From assembly GCF_009828115.1 (NCBI RefSeq), contig NZ_WTYL01000002.1, forward strand, positions 1,013,473 through 1,077,472: 64,000 nt of DNA. Direction: 5' to 3'. Origin of the DNA: Allopontixanthobacter sediminis. GTDB taxonomy: Bacteria; Pseudomonadota; Alphaproteobacteria; Sphingomonadales; Sphingomonadaceae. Below the pieces are notes generated by a model, which saw only the letters and a program-made list of their open reading frames with translations, did not search any database and was not told where the DNA came from. Positions within the stretch are counted from its first letter, which is position 1. Each line of letters begins with the position of its first letter. Below, piece after piece: positions 45,411 through 54,249 of this stretch. Position numbers and translations under genes: made by a program.

Positions 45411-47291
45411 ATGCTTGGAATCAACGGAATTACCGTGCGGCTTGGCGGCCGGACCATACTTGATCGCGCGACGGCCTCGGTACCTCCGGGCGGGCGCGTG
45501 GGGCTGATCGGCCGCAACGGGGCGGGCAAGTCCACCCTGATGAAAGTGATGATCGGCAGCCTCGATCCGGACGAAGGCACGATCGACATGCCCAAGTCCA
45601 CGCGGCTGGGCTATATCGCGCAGGACGCCCCGACCGGCACCGCCACGCCTGCCGAAACCGTGCTGGCAGCGGATGTCGAGCGGGCGGAACTGATGGAAGC
45701 GTCAGAAACCTGCACCGATCCCGACCGGCTGGGCGACATCCATGACCGGCTGCTGGCGATCGACGCGTATTCAGCCCCCTCACGCGCCGCGCGCATCCTG
45801 ACCGGGCTGGGCTTCGACGAGGACATGCAGAACCAGCCGCTCGACAGTTTCTCCGGCGGCTGGAAAATGCGCGTGGCGCTGGCCGCGCTGCTCTATTCCG
45901 CGCCCGACGTGCTGCTGCTGGACGAACCTTCGAACCACCTTGACCTCGAAGCGACGCTGTGGCTGGAAAACTTCCTCAAGAGCTATCCCGCAACCGTGGT
46001 GGTGATCAGTCACGAGCGCGACTTGCTTAACAACGTGGTCGACAACATCCTGCATTTGCAGGGCGGGAAGCTGACGTTGTATCCCGGCGGATACGACAGT
46101 TTCGAACGCCAGCGAGCCGAACGCGCGGCCCAGCTTGCGGCGGCCAAGGCCTCGCAGGATGCCCAGCGCGCTCGCCTGCAGGATTACGTCGCCCGCAATA
46201 GCGCGCGTGCCTCCACCGCCAAACAGGCTCAGTCGCGCGCCAAGATGCTGGCCAAGATGCAGCCGATCGCGGCGCTGATGGAAGATCCTTCGCTAAGTTT
46301 CGATTTTCCCAGCCCGGCCGAACTGAAGCCGCCGCTGATCACGCTCGATCTGGCGGCAGTGGGCTATGCGCAGGACACGCCGATCCTCAAGCGGCTCAAT
46401 CTGCGGATCGACCCGGATGACCGGATCGCGCTCCTAGGACGCAACGGCAACGGCAAGACCACGCTCGCCCGGCTGCTGGCGGCGCAACTGCCGCCGATGG
46501 AAGGCGAGATGAACGCCAGCGGCAAGATGCAGGTCGGCTATTTCACCCAGTACCAGGTGGAAGAACTGGCCAGCGACGCCACCCCGCTGGAGCACATGGG
46601 CCGCGTGATGGAAGGCAAACCGCCCGGCGCCATCCGCGCGCAACTGGGCCGGTTCGGCTTTTCCGGAGACCGCGCCACGCAGCAGGTAGCCAAGCTGTCG
46701 GGCGGCGAGCGTGCCCGGCTGGCGCTGGCGCTGATCACCCGCGACGCGCCGCATTTGCTGATCCTCGACGAGCCGACCAACCACCTTGACGTCGATGCGC
46801 GCGAAGCGCTGGTACAGGCGCTCAATGCCTATGAAGGCGCGGTTATCCTGATCAGCCATGACCGGCACATGGTGGAACTGACCGCCGACCGGCTGGTGCT
46901 GGTCGATGGCGGGACCGCGGCGGAATATTCCGGCAGCATGGAAGATTACATCGACTTTGTGCTCGGCCGCAACCAGCCCAAATCGGACGCGGGCGGGGCG
47001 AAGATCGTCAAGAAGGACCGCAAGGCCGCCGCGAAGGAGCGGGAAGCGCAGCGCGCGCTCAAGGTCCGTCTGACCGCCGTGGAGAAGGAAGTCGCCCAGC
47101 TGGAGGCGCAGTGTTCCGCGCTGGACCGTGCGATGTTCGAACCCGCCAGTGCCGCGCCCGAGTTTGCCAAACTGTCGATGGGCGAATTGTCCAAGCGGCG
47201 CGCGCAGCTCGGCAGCGAACTGGAAACGAAAGAAGCCGAGTGGCTTGCCCTCAGCGAGCAGTTCCCCAGCGAAGCGGCAAGCGCGGCCTAA
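45411..47291 (+). CDS. ABC-F family ATPase
   Basis: The 626-residue protein has two ATP-binding domains without membrane segments. The first has Walker A GRNGAGKST (34-42), signature FSGGWKMR and Walker B LLLDEPSNHLD; the second has GRNGNGKTT (about 344-352), signature LSGGERARLAL and LILDEPTNHLD. The linker between them is Arg/Gln/Ala-rich, and a charged C-terminal coiled coil follows, as in Uup/YheS-type proteins that act on ribosomes. The ATG at 45411 gives the family N-terminus. Its stop lies three bases from the convergent flagellar operon end. Confidence 0.92.
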   Translation: MLGINGITVRLGGRTILDRATASVPPGGRVGLIGRNGAGKSTLMKVMIGSLDPDEGTIDMPKSTRLGYIAQDAPTGTATPAETVLAADVERAELMEASETCTDPDRLGDIHDRLLAIDAYSAPSRAARILTGLGFDEDMQNQPLDSFSGGWKMRVALAALLYSAPDVLLLDEPSNHLDLEATLWLENFLKSYPATVVVISHERDLLNNVVDNILHLQGGKLTLYPGGYDSFERQRAERAAQLAAAKASQDAQRARLQDYVARNSARASTAKQAQSRAKMLAKMQPIAALMEDPSLSFDFPSPAELKPPLITLDLAAVGYAQDTPILKRLNLRIDPDDRIALLGRNGNGKTTLARLLAAQLPPMEGEMNASGKMQVGYFTQYQVEELASDATPLEHMGRVMEGKPPGAIRAQLGRFGFSGDRATQQVAKLSGGERARLALALITRDAPHLLILDEPTNHLDVDAREALVQALNAYEGAVILISHDRHMVELTADRLVLVDGGTAAEYSGSMEDYIDFVLGRNQPKSDAGGAKIVKKDRKAAAKEREAQRALKVRLTAVEKEVAQLEAQCSALDRAMFEPASAAPEFAKLSMGELSKRRAQLGSELETKEAEWLALSEQFPSEAASAA

Positions 47292-47294
47292 GGG

Positions 47295-47693
47295 TCAACC
47301 GGGCCGGAAGGCGATCCGTATATCTTCGAGATCGCCGAGCATTGCCGCGATCTTGGCGGAATCGAACTTCAGCATAGCTTGGCGAATGCTGTTTTCCGCG
47401 TGATCGTAGATCGTGGTGAAGGCTTCGGCGAGTTCGCTGTCCCGGTTGAGCCCGGCGCGTAATGCCGCAACGGCATCAAGCGCCCGCGCCAGCGCCCGCT
47501 GGCGCAGATCGTTGTGGCCATGCCGCGCGGCATAGATTGATCGGCCAAGCGCGGAACAGGCTTCCTCCAGACACAACCGGACCAGTGCCGGGGCATCGGA
47601 TCCGAAAATGCGCGCGTCCATCTGAACCCGGCGGTAAGCTTCCGCGGGGCTGCGTGCCGGGGATACGCGGGCCATCAGTTGCCCGAATTCCAT
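47295..47693 (-). CDS. fliS: FliS-like flagellar export chaperone
   Basis: The 132-residue, all-helical protein lies directly after fliD, the usual place of fliS. It has the spacing AYRRVQMDARIFGSDAPALVRLCLEEA and a later helical bundle typical of FliS, which binds the C-terminus of flagellin before export. The start at 47693 overlaps fliD by 19 bases; an ATG six codons later would reduce the overlap to one base. Confidence 0.75.
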   Translation of the reverse strand: MEFGQLMARVSPARSPAEAYRRVQMDARIFGSDAPALVRLCLEEACSALGRSIYAARHGHNDLRQRALARALDAVAALRAGLNRDSELAEAFTTIYDHAENSIRQAMLKFDSAKIAAMLGDLEDIRIAFRPG

Positions 47694-49108
47694 TGGTCGA
47701 TCTGCGCCTGCAGGAAAGACAGCGTGGACTGGGAATTGGATACCCGGATGTCGGACCGGGAGAACTGGGTAGTCAATTGCGCGCGCAGTGCTTCCTGTTT
47801 TTCGGCGATGTCGGACAATTGTTCGGTGATCTTGCCGGCCTGCTTGGTGTATCGCGTAACCGATCCGCCGAGAGTCCCTGGATCGCCGGAAGTGCCCATC
47901 GCCCGGGCCAGTTTGTCGAACGTTCCGAACACTCCGAACAGGCCGGTGGTGAACATGGCGGCGGCAGCGTCGGGATTGCTTTCCAACGTCGCGGACAGCC
48001 GGTCGGTGTCGAGCCGGAAGGTCCCGTCGCGGGTGATCGCAAGGCCAAGGTCGCCCAAGGTGCGCGGCTCGCCCGGTGCGGCGCCCGGCATCACCACGCT
48101 ACCCGCCAGCTTGGCCATTTCCCGCTTCAGGCGGCGCGCACCGGGATCGCTGCCCAACTCGCCGCTGATCGGATCGGCACTGGCGGCCAGCTGGCTGCTG
48201 ATTTCATTGAGGGCCGTGACGAAATCGGCCATTACGCCGGATATTTCGCCGGTGGTGCTGCTGAAACCGATCCGCGTGGGTGCGCCGGTGTTGGTGCCCG
48301 TCAGCGACAGGCTGAGACCGCCCGGCAGCCCCCGCACCTGGTTGCTGGCGGAAGTGATTTCGACGGTATCAAACAGGATGCGCGCGTCGGCGGCAGTCTG
48401 GCGCAATTGCCCGGTATCCGCGGCAGGGGTCCAAGCCAGATAGTCAATGTTACCCGCAGATGGCGCACCGCCGCTCGCGCTGGTTCCGGTGGCATCCACC
48501 GTGAACCCGTTCGCCGCCCCGTCCGCGCCTTTGTAGACAAGCCGCGCGCCGTCGCTGCCGCTTGCGACATACGCGGTCACGCCGCTGCCGCTGGCGTTGA
48601 TCGCGGCGGCGACTTCGGACAGCGTGGCACCGGCGGCCACGTCGATGGTCACCGGATCGCGCGCCGCGTCGGCAGCAAAGCCGGTGCCGGAAACCGTCCC
48701 GAAACGCAGGGTCAGGGTTCCTTCGCCGACAACATCGCTGGAAGACGAATAGGGCGGCGCGACCAATGTCTGCGATCCGGCGAGCTGCGTGACCTCGAGC
48801 GAATAGGCGCCTGATGGGGTGGTACCGCTGGCTACGCTGGCACTTGCGACCGAACTGTTGGCGACAAGCGCCCGCGGCGTAAGGTCACCATCACGGATGC
48901 GGGAGCCTAGCGCGCTGGCCAACTGGGTCATCTGGTTGCGCAGGGTTGACGCCGCCGAAATCCGGGTTTCCAGCTGCTCGCTGCGCGCTTCCAGCTGCGC
49001 GACTTTGGTCGCGAAGCGGGCGACCGCGAGATCGCCGGCCAGCTTCACCATGTCCACGCCGCTGCCCGCACCCAGCGCGCCGACGATTGAGGAGGTCGAT
49101 GTTTCCAT
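47675..49108 (-). CDS. fliD: Flagellar filament capping protein FliD
   Basis: FliD forms the cap that folds flagellin at the filament tip. The 477-residue protein has Ser/Thr/Gly/Ala-rich composition, an N-terminal coiled region (residues 30-70) with LEARSEQLETRISAAS, middle beta domains and a C-terminal coiled region ending LSFLQAQIDQWNSGN. This matches FliD_N and FliD_C organisation. It lies after flhB in the flagellar operon with a 30-base gap. Confidence 0.9.
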   Translation of the reverse strand: METSTSSIVGALGAGSGVDMVKLAGDLAVARFATKVAQLEARSEQLETRISAASTLRNQMTQLASALGSRIRDGDLTPRALVANSSVASASVASGTTPSGAYSLEVTQLAGSQTLVAPPYSSSSDVVGEGTLTLRFGTVSGTGFAADAARDPVTIDVAAGATLSEVAAAINASGSGVTAYVASGSDGARLVYKGADGAANGFTVDATGTSASGGAPSAGNIDYLAWTPAADTGQLRQTAADARILFDTVEITSASNQVRGLPGGLSLSLTGTNTGAPTRIGFSSTTGEISGVMADFVTALNEISSQLAASADPISGELGSDPGARRLKREMAKLAGSVVMPGAAPGEPRTLGDLGLAITRDGTFRLDTDRLSATLESNPDAAAAMFTTGLFGVFGTFDKLARAMGTSGDPGTLGGSVTRYTKQAGKITEQLSDIAEKQEALRAQLTTQFSRSDIRVSNSQSTLSFLQAQIDQWNSGN

Positions 49109-49138
49109 GATTTGAAGAACGACGCGGCGCGGGGGTGA

Positions 49139-50266
49139 TTAAGCCCGAGCGCGGCCTTCGCTGTCGAACTGCATTGTGGCGGGCAGGTCGATCCGCGGGC
49201 GATCGGGCTGTTCGCCGCGTTTGAGCGACAGGACGAAGGCCAGGACGCTGGCAATCGCCGAGTAGAGTTCCGCCCGGATCATCTGGTTTTCCCGGGTGGT
49301 AAAATAGACCGAGCGGGCGAGCGCCGGAAATTCCAGCGTCGGCACCTTCAGTTGCGCCGCAAGTTCGCGCATCGCCAGCGCCTTCTCGCCGCGGCCTTTC
49401 GCAATCACGATTGGCGCGCTGGCGATGGCGGGATCGTATTTCATTGCCACGGAAAAATGGGTCGGGTTGGTCAGCAGGAACTGCGCTTCGCCCATCGCTT
49501 TTGTAACGCCTCCGCTGGCGATCTGCCGCTGTCTCTGGCGGATTGCGTTGCGTTTTTCGGGGGAGCCTTCACTTTCCTTGCCCTCGTCCCGGACTTGTTG
49601 CAGCGTCATTTTGAGACGCCCCATCTGGCGGAACCACTGGATCGGGAAATCCACTGCGGCGATCAGGCCAAGCCCCGCGGCGAGGATCATCAGCATCGTC
49701 GTCAGCGCGTGCCATGCCGCCGACAGCTGCCCGGTCAGGTCGCCCCGCCCGAGACCGAGTATATCGTCCAGCTTGCCGCTTCCCCACCACCACGCGAGGC
49801 CGCCCAGCAGGCCCAGTTTCAGGATGCTCTTGCCAAGTTCGATCAGGCCGTTGATGCCGAAAATTCGCCCAAGTCCCTTGACCGGATCCATTCGAGAAGC
49901 CTTGGGAGCGAGATTGCCGACCATGAACCTGCCATCGCCGAACAGCAGCTGCGAAGCGACCGTTGCCGCCATCACCACCAGCCCGAGCGTGACAATCGGC
50001 ACCGCGACCCCCAGAACCGCGTCCGACATCACCCGGCCAGGATCGAAATCCGCAATGTCGCTGCGACGGAAACTGAAACCGGTGCGGGCAATTTCCTTCA
50101 GGCTATCCATCAGCCACGGTCCGAAATACTTCAACCACAATGCGCCCGTGAGCACCCCGACCGCCGTGCCCAGTTCCTTGGAGCGCAGCACATCGCCCTT
50201 CTTGGCCGCGTCCTGTCTGCGCTTTGCGGTTGGTGCGAATGACTTTTCGCCGGCTTCCTCGCTCAT
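49139..50266 (-). CDS. flhB: Flagellar export switch protein FlhB
   Basis: The 375-residue protein has four membrane helices, starts with the FlhB-type KSFAPTAKRRQDAAKKGDV, and has the autocleavage motif NPTH in LLTNPTHFSVAMKYDP (about 265-280). Cleavage between N and P switches export from hook to filament proteins. The ATG at 50266 overlaps the fliR stop by four bases; the frame upstream is a shadow inside fliR. Confidence 0.95.
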   Translation of the reverse strand: MSEEAGEKSFAPTAKRRQDAAKKGDVLRSKELGTAVGVLTGALWLKYFGPWLMDSLKEIARTGFSFRRSDIADFDPGRVMSDAVLGVAVPIVTLGLVVMAATVASQLLFGDGRFMVGNLAPKASRMDPVKGLGRIFGINGLIELGKSILKLGLLGGLAWWWGSGKLDDILGLGRGDLTGQLSAAWHALTTMLMILAAGLGLIAAVDFPIQWFRQMGRLKMTLQQVRDEGKESEGSPEKRNAIRQRQRQIASGGVTKAMGEAQFLLTNPTHFSVAMKYDPAIASAPIVIAKGRGEKALAMRELAAQLKVPTLEFPALARSVYFTTRENQMIRAELYSAIASVLAFVLSLKRGEQPDRPRIDLPATMQFDSEGRARA

Positions 50267-51045
50267 CGGGCCAACACCGCGTCGACATTCTCGAGCGCCA
50301 TGCCCGACAGCCGAATGAACTGTTCGGAGGTGAACGGCGAAACCGCGATCAGGGCCGCGATCCCGGCGAGCACACCAGCTGGAAGGCCGAGCGCAAACAG
50401 GTTGAGTGCGGGAGCGGACCTGCTGAGGACGCCGGTGACCAATTGCACCAGGAACAGTACCAGCATCACCGGCAAGGCAATGGCAACGGCCGTGGTGAAG
50501 GCTTGGCCCGCAAAGCTGACGATCAGCCACGCGCGTTCCGCCCCGAGCCAGCTTTCACCTGGCGGGAACGCGCTGTAGCTGTCGATCAGCAGGCGCAGCC
50601 ACAGCAGGTGGCCACCGATGCCGAGGAAGATCAGGGTCAGCACCACGGTGAAATATTGGCCGAGTGCGCCGGACTGGGCGCCGCTGTTGGGGTCGATGGC
50701 CGTCGCGATCGCCATCCCCATGCCGCCGGAAATCTGCTCCGCCGCCATCACCGGCGCGATGAAGCTGATCTGGAGTACGAAACCGAGCGCAAGACCGATA
50801 ATGACCTCACCGATCAGAGCCATGAACGCCGCTATGGACAACATCTCGGCAGGTGTCTCGACCGGTGTCCAGACCATCACGAACACCGCAATCGCACCGG
50901 CCATCGAAATTCGCACCTGCACCGGTATGCTCGACGCGCCGAAGAATGGTGCGGCCAGCAGCGCAGCGCCGACCCGGGTCATGATGAAGATCAGCGCCCA
51001 CAGCTGGTTCTCGATCCCGCCGAAGCCGAACTGGACGGCGTTCAT
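50263..51045 (-). CDS. fliR: Flagellar export gate protein FliR
   Basis: The 260-residue protein has six or more membrane helices with the FliR core RVGAALLAAPFFGASSIPVQVR and GMGMAIATAIDPNSGAQSG (each a family signature). With FliP and FliQ it builds the helical export gate. The ATG at 51045 overlaps the fliQ stop; the frame upstream lies within fliQ. Confidence 0.94.
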   Translation of the reverse strand: MNAVQFGFGGIENQLWALIFIMTRVGAALLAAPFFGASSIPVQVRISMAGAIAVFVMVWTPVETPAEMLSIAAFMALIGEVIIGLALGFVLQISFIAPVMAAEQISGGMGMAIATAIDPNSGAQSGALGQYFTVVLTLIFLGIGGHLLWLRLLIDSYSAFPPGESWLGAERAWLIVSFAGQAFTTAVAIALPVMLVLFLVQLVTGVLSRSAPALNLFALGLPAGVLAGIAALIAVSPFTSEQFIRLSGMALENVDAVLAR

Positions 51046-51317
51046 CGTGAGATGGTCGCTATCTGGGCGAATATCTCGCGGGCGAAATCGCTGACCAGCC
51101 CCATCATCGAGGCACCGAACAGCACCAGCACGACCGCGATCATAGCCAGTTTGGGGACGAAGGTCAGGGTTTGTTCGTTGACCGATGTCGCGGCCTGGAT
51201 CACGCCCACGAACAGGCCGACCGCCAAGGCCGCCAGAAGCACCGGCGCGGCGACCAGACCGGTGACCCACAGCATGCGGTCGGCTAGCGCCAGGACGGAT
51301 GCGGAATTATCGACCAT
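51042..51317 (-). CDS. fliQ: Flagellar export gate protein FliQ
   Basis: The 91-residue protein has two membrane helices and the FliQ signature QAATSVNEQTLTFVPKLAM (about 40-58). It lies between fliP and fliR, 12 bases after fliP, and overlaps fliR by four bases. Confidence 0.95.
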   Translation of the reverse strand: MVDNSASVLALADRMLWVTGLVAAPVLLAALAVGLFVGVIQAATSVNEQTLTFVPKLAMIAVVLVLFGASMMGLVSDFAREIFAQIATISR

Positions 51318-51329
51318 TGTTCATACCCC

Positions 51330-52133
51330 TCATACAAAGCTCATCGCCAGACTGCCCATCAACAGGCTCCACCCGTCGATTAGGACGAATAGCAACAACT
51401 TGAACGGGAGAGACACGATCGTTGGGCTGAGCATCATCATCCCCAGCGACATCAACACGCTGGCCACTACCAGGTCGATCACTAGGAACGGCAGGAACAG
51501 CATGAAGCCGATCTGGAATGCGGTCTTTAGTTCGCTGGTGACAAAGGCGGGCAGCAGGATGGAAAACGGCACACTCTGCGGATTGGCGAACTCGCCCGCA
51601 CCGGCAATGTCCGCGAACATTGCGAGGTCGGCGGTGCGAGTCTGGCGGATCATGAAGGCGTGGAACTGGTCGCCCGCCTTCCCGATTGCGATCTCGGCCG
51701 GCATGGTGCCTGCAGCATAGGGCTCGATTGCGGCGGTGTTCACCCGTTCCAGTGTGGGGGCCATGATGAACAGCGACAAAAACAGCGACAGACCGACCAG
51801 CACCTGGTTGGGCGGCGATTGCTGCAGGCCGAGCGCCTGCCGCAGGATCGATAGCACCACGATGATCCGGGTGAAGCTAGTCATCATCAGGATCAGTGCG
51901 GGCAGCACGGTCAAGAGACCCATCACCACCAGCAATTGCAGCGACAGGCTTAGCGGTGCCTGCTCGCCGCCCGCAGTAGCTCCCAAAGCGCGGTCGAGCG
52001 CGCCGGACAGGGCTGCTTCCGTCGCAGGTCCGCTCGCCAGCACCGCGCCTGCTTGGGCCAGCGCGGGATCGGCCAGCGCAGCGCCCGCTATCAGGGCAAA
52101 TACGGTGACCGGGATTTTGCCGAAATTAACCAT
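51330..52133 (-). CDS. fliP: Flagellar export gate protein FliP
   Basis: The 267-residue protein has a cleavable signal peptide (about residues 1-26, ending ALAQA), as FliP does, and membrane helices with the motifs PALILMMTSFTRIIVVLSILRQALG and FMLFLPFLVIDLVVASVLMSLGM (each given in shortened form by family). It is a core subunit of the export gate. The start overlaps the fliO end by eight bases. Confidence 0.95.
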   Translation of the reverse strand: MVNFGKIPVTVFALIAGAALADPALAQAGAVLASGPATEAALSGALDRALGATAGGEQAPLSLSLQLLVVMGLLTVLPALILMMTSFTRIIVVLSILRQALGLQQSPPNQVLVGLSLFLSLFIMAPTLERVNTAAIEPYAAGTMPAEIAIGKAGDQFHAFMIRQTRTADLAMFADIAGAGEFANPQSVPFSILLPAFVTSELKTAFQIGFMLFLPFLVIDLVVASVLMSLGMMMLSPTIVSLPFKLLLFVLIDGWSLLMGSLAMSFV

Positions 52134-52434
52134 ATTGGATCTCGCTTGAAGGCGCGCTGACGAGGCCGGGGGCAGAATTGGCTGCTGGCGCCTCGGCCAA
52201 CCGGGTAAGGCCGTGGCGGGTGCTCCCCACCAGGATTTCCCGACCGTGAAATTCGATCACTGCCAGCCTGATGCCAGGTGACAGCATGGTGATTTCCAGC
52301 AGTCGGGCCGATTTCTGCCTGTCGGGAGAAGTCATCCGCGCCTGAAGCTTTTTGGTCAGCCACAAGCTGCCCCAGATCATTCCGGCAAGCAGCGGCAGCA
52401 TCAGCACCAGTTTGAGGATATACCAGCCCATCAT
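52126..52434 (-). CDS. fliO: Flagellar biosynthesis protein FliO
   Basis: The 102-residue protein has one N-terminal membrane helix (about 4-26), a basic segment and a small beta domain with HGREILVGSTRHGLTRL, as in FliO. FliO helps FliP assembly. It overlaps fliN by four bases and fliP by eight. Confidence 0.85.
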   Translation of the reverse strand: MMGWYILKLVLMLPLLAGMIWGSLWLTKKLQARMTSPDRQKSARLLEITMLSPGIRLAVIEFHGREILVGSTRHGLTRLAEAPAANSAPGLVSAPSSEIQYG

Positions 52435-52709
52435 GCGGCCTCGCGACTGGCAGCCGAGGCGGTGTCATCACCCCCGGCAAGCTGCACGATCTTAAGAGCG
52501 AAGCGGCCATCCTGCGCCACGATTTCGCCTTTCGCGATGGGATTCCCGTTGACGAATACGTCGAGCAACTCGTCGGTGAGGCGGTCGAGCGGGACGACCG
52601 ATTCCTCGCCTAGGGTGAGCACATCCTTCAGCTTGAGCTGGCAGCGGCCAAGCTCGACCGAGAGGGTCACGTCGACGTTGCGCAGCAGGTCCAATCCGGA
52701 CTTGGTCAT
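52431..52709 (-). CDS. fliN: Flagellar motor switch protein FliN
   Basis: The 92-residue protein is a single SpoA (surface presentation of antigens) domain: VDVTLSVELGRCQLKLKDVL near 13-32 and VFVNGNPIAKGEIVAQDGRFALKI near 51-74. FliN dimers form the lower C-ring with FliM. The start overlaps fliM by four bases. Confidence 0.93.
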   Translation of the reverse strand: MTKSGLDLLRNVDVTLSVELGRCQLKLKDVLTLGEESVVPLDRLTDELLDVFVNGNPIAKGEIVAQDGRFALKIVQLAGGDDTASAASREAA

Positions 52710-53641
52710 GTATTTATTCCTTTGGGCAGATTTTCGGAAATGCGGGTTATCTTGAGTGCCACACGGTCATCCTGAGCGCCGACCGAACCCCAGGCGAGCG
52801 GAACCCCGCCGATGTGGAGCGGAACCTGGCGGGCGATCGAAAGCGGGATCAGGTCACCCGGCGTCAGTGCCGCGAGCCGGGCGAGCGGCAGGGTCAGTTC
52901 GGCAATCACGGCAACTGCGGGGAGCGCGATATCACCAAACGGTTCACCGAGAGGATCATGGAAAATGGCGTCTGCGGAAACGCCGGACTGCCCGCCGCCA
53001 GCTGCCAGCTGGGTGCAATCGATCATGGCCTGCATATCGGTCAGCGATGCGGCGACCACGATCGTCCACGAGGCCTGTTCTTCAGCGGTCACGGTCAGGT
53101 CGAAATGGATGCATTCCGCCTTGCCACGAAAGGGATCGAGCTGCCCGAGATCGGTACCCCGGCGGCTGAGGGCAGGGACATCAGCGCCTGAACTGGCAAA
53201 CACCCGCTCCAGACCGTCGCGGCAGGCGGCTTCGAGTTGGCGCACCGTAAGGTCAGCGGACAGGGGCAGCGTTTCAGGCAGCGCTTCCGGCACTTCACCG
53301 GTGCCGCCATAGGCGCGGTCGGTGAGTGCGAGCGCTGCAGCGTGATCGAGCGACATGAGCAGCGCAGCCCCGCCGGAAATATGGGTAACCCAATGCGCAG
53401 CCTTACGCCCCAGTCGATTAATGAAGGCGGTGGTGTTCGTCCTTCCGACCTCACCCGCTGCCAGCGTCAGGTCCGCGCCGCCGCAGATTGCGCCAAGGTG
53501 CCGCCCCAGCTCGGATGCGATCCGGGAGGCGAGTTCCGCACAGTCGCTCGCGAGATCGCGCGCTGGCGGGGTCGCAGGCAGCAGCTCCGCGCAATGCTGC
53601 GCCAGGGCCCGCCGGGCCGTGAAGTCATGCTGCGGGGTCAC
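52706..53641 (-). CDS. fliM: Flagellar motor switch protein FliM (divergent)
   Basis: The 311-residue protein keeps the FliM middle domain, including YGGTGE (about 115-120), and a C-terminal SpoA-like domain (about 245-305). The N-terminus lacks the LSQxEIDALL motif that binds phosphorylated CheY in E. coli; instead it opens with the Ala-rich TARRALAQHCAELLPA. FliM normally links CheY to the switch. Position between fliL and fliN supports the name, while the switching mechanism may differ. Confidence 0.82.
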   Translation of the reverse strand: MTPQHDFTARRALAQHCAELLPATPPARDLASDCAELASRIASELGRHLGAICGGADLTLAAGEVGRTNTTAFINRLGRKAAHWVTHISGGAALLMSLDHAAALALTDRAYGGTGEVPEALPETLPLSADLTVRQLEAACRDGLERVFASSGADVPALSRRGTDLGQLDPFRGKAECIHFDLTVTAEEQASWTIVVAASLTDMQAMIDCTQLAAGGGQSGVSADAIFHDPLGEPFGDIALPAVAVIAELTLPLARLAALTPGDLIPLSIARQVPLHIGGVPLAWGSVGAQDDRVALKITRISENLPKGINT

Positions 53642-54219
53642 TGAACCAAGAAGCCCCGGAAGTGCACGTCATCGACGCCGCCGAAGCCCTCGGTTTCGGT
53701 CAGTACCCGATTGATGGCAGCGGTCAGCCGTTTCTGCAGGCGCGCCTTTCCTTCGACCGAATAAACGTCGCCTTCAGGAGTATCGGCAAGTTCGATCAGG
53801 ATTGCGGAGCGGATCGCCAAGTCATGCTTCCTCAGCCACATCAGGACCCGCCCGTCATACCGTGTCGATGCGGCGAGGCTGACTTGGATCAGCGCCGCGG
53901 AATCGAGCAGGTTGGAAGTGAATGCGTCCTCGAACGAGTAATAGGTGGTACGGTATTCGCTGCCGCCTTCGCCATCAACGTCGTCGACCTCGCCTTCCTT
54001 GGCTTCGGACTTGGGGGCATATGGGTCTTCTTCGCCCTTGCGGACCAGTTTGGGCAGATCGGGACCCTTGGCTTCGTGGGACGCGCCAAGATAGCCCATC
54101 GCGACCGCGCCATAGGCGCCGCCCGCGCCCACGCCGAGCATGGCGAGTGCGATGATCACCAGTTTCATCTTCCCTTTTTTGGCCGGAGCATCATCGTCAG
54201 TTTTCTTGGGCTTGGTCAT
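53638..54219 (-). CDS. fliL: Flagellar basal-body protein FliL
   Basis: The 193-residue protein has a basic cytoplasmic start, one membrane helix (about 18-42), an acidic linker and the FliL periplasmic domain ending VDDVHFRGFLVQ. FliL associates with stators and the motor. The stop overlaps the fliM start by four bases. Confidence 0.9.
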   Translation of the reverse strand: MTKPKKTDDDAPAKKGKMKLVIIALAMLGVGAGGAYGAVAMGYLGASHEAKGPDLPKLVRKGEEDPYAPKSEAKEGEVDDVDGEGGSEYRTTYYSFEDAFTSNLLDSAALIQVSLAASTRYDGRVLMWLRKHDLAIRSAILIELADTPEGDVYSVEGKARLQKRLTAAINRVLTETEGFGGVDDVHFRGFLVQ

Positions 54220-54249
54220 CGATGTTCTTTCAGTTCGGTTGGCGGAGTA

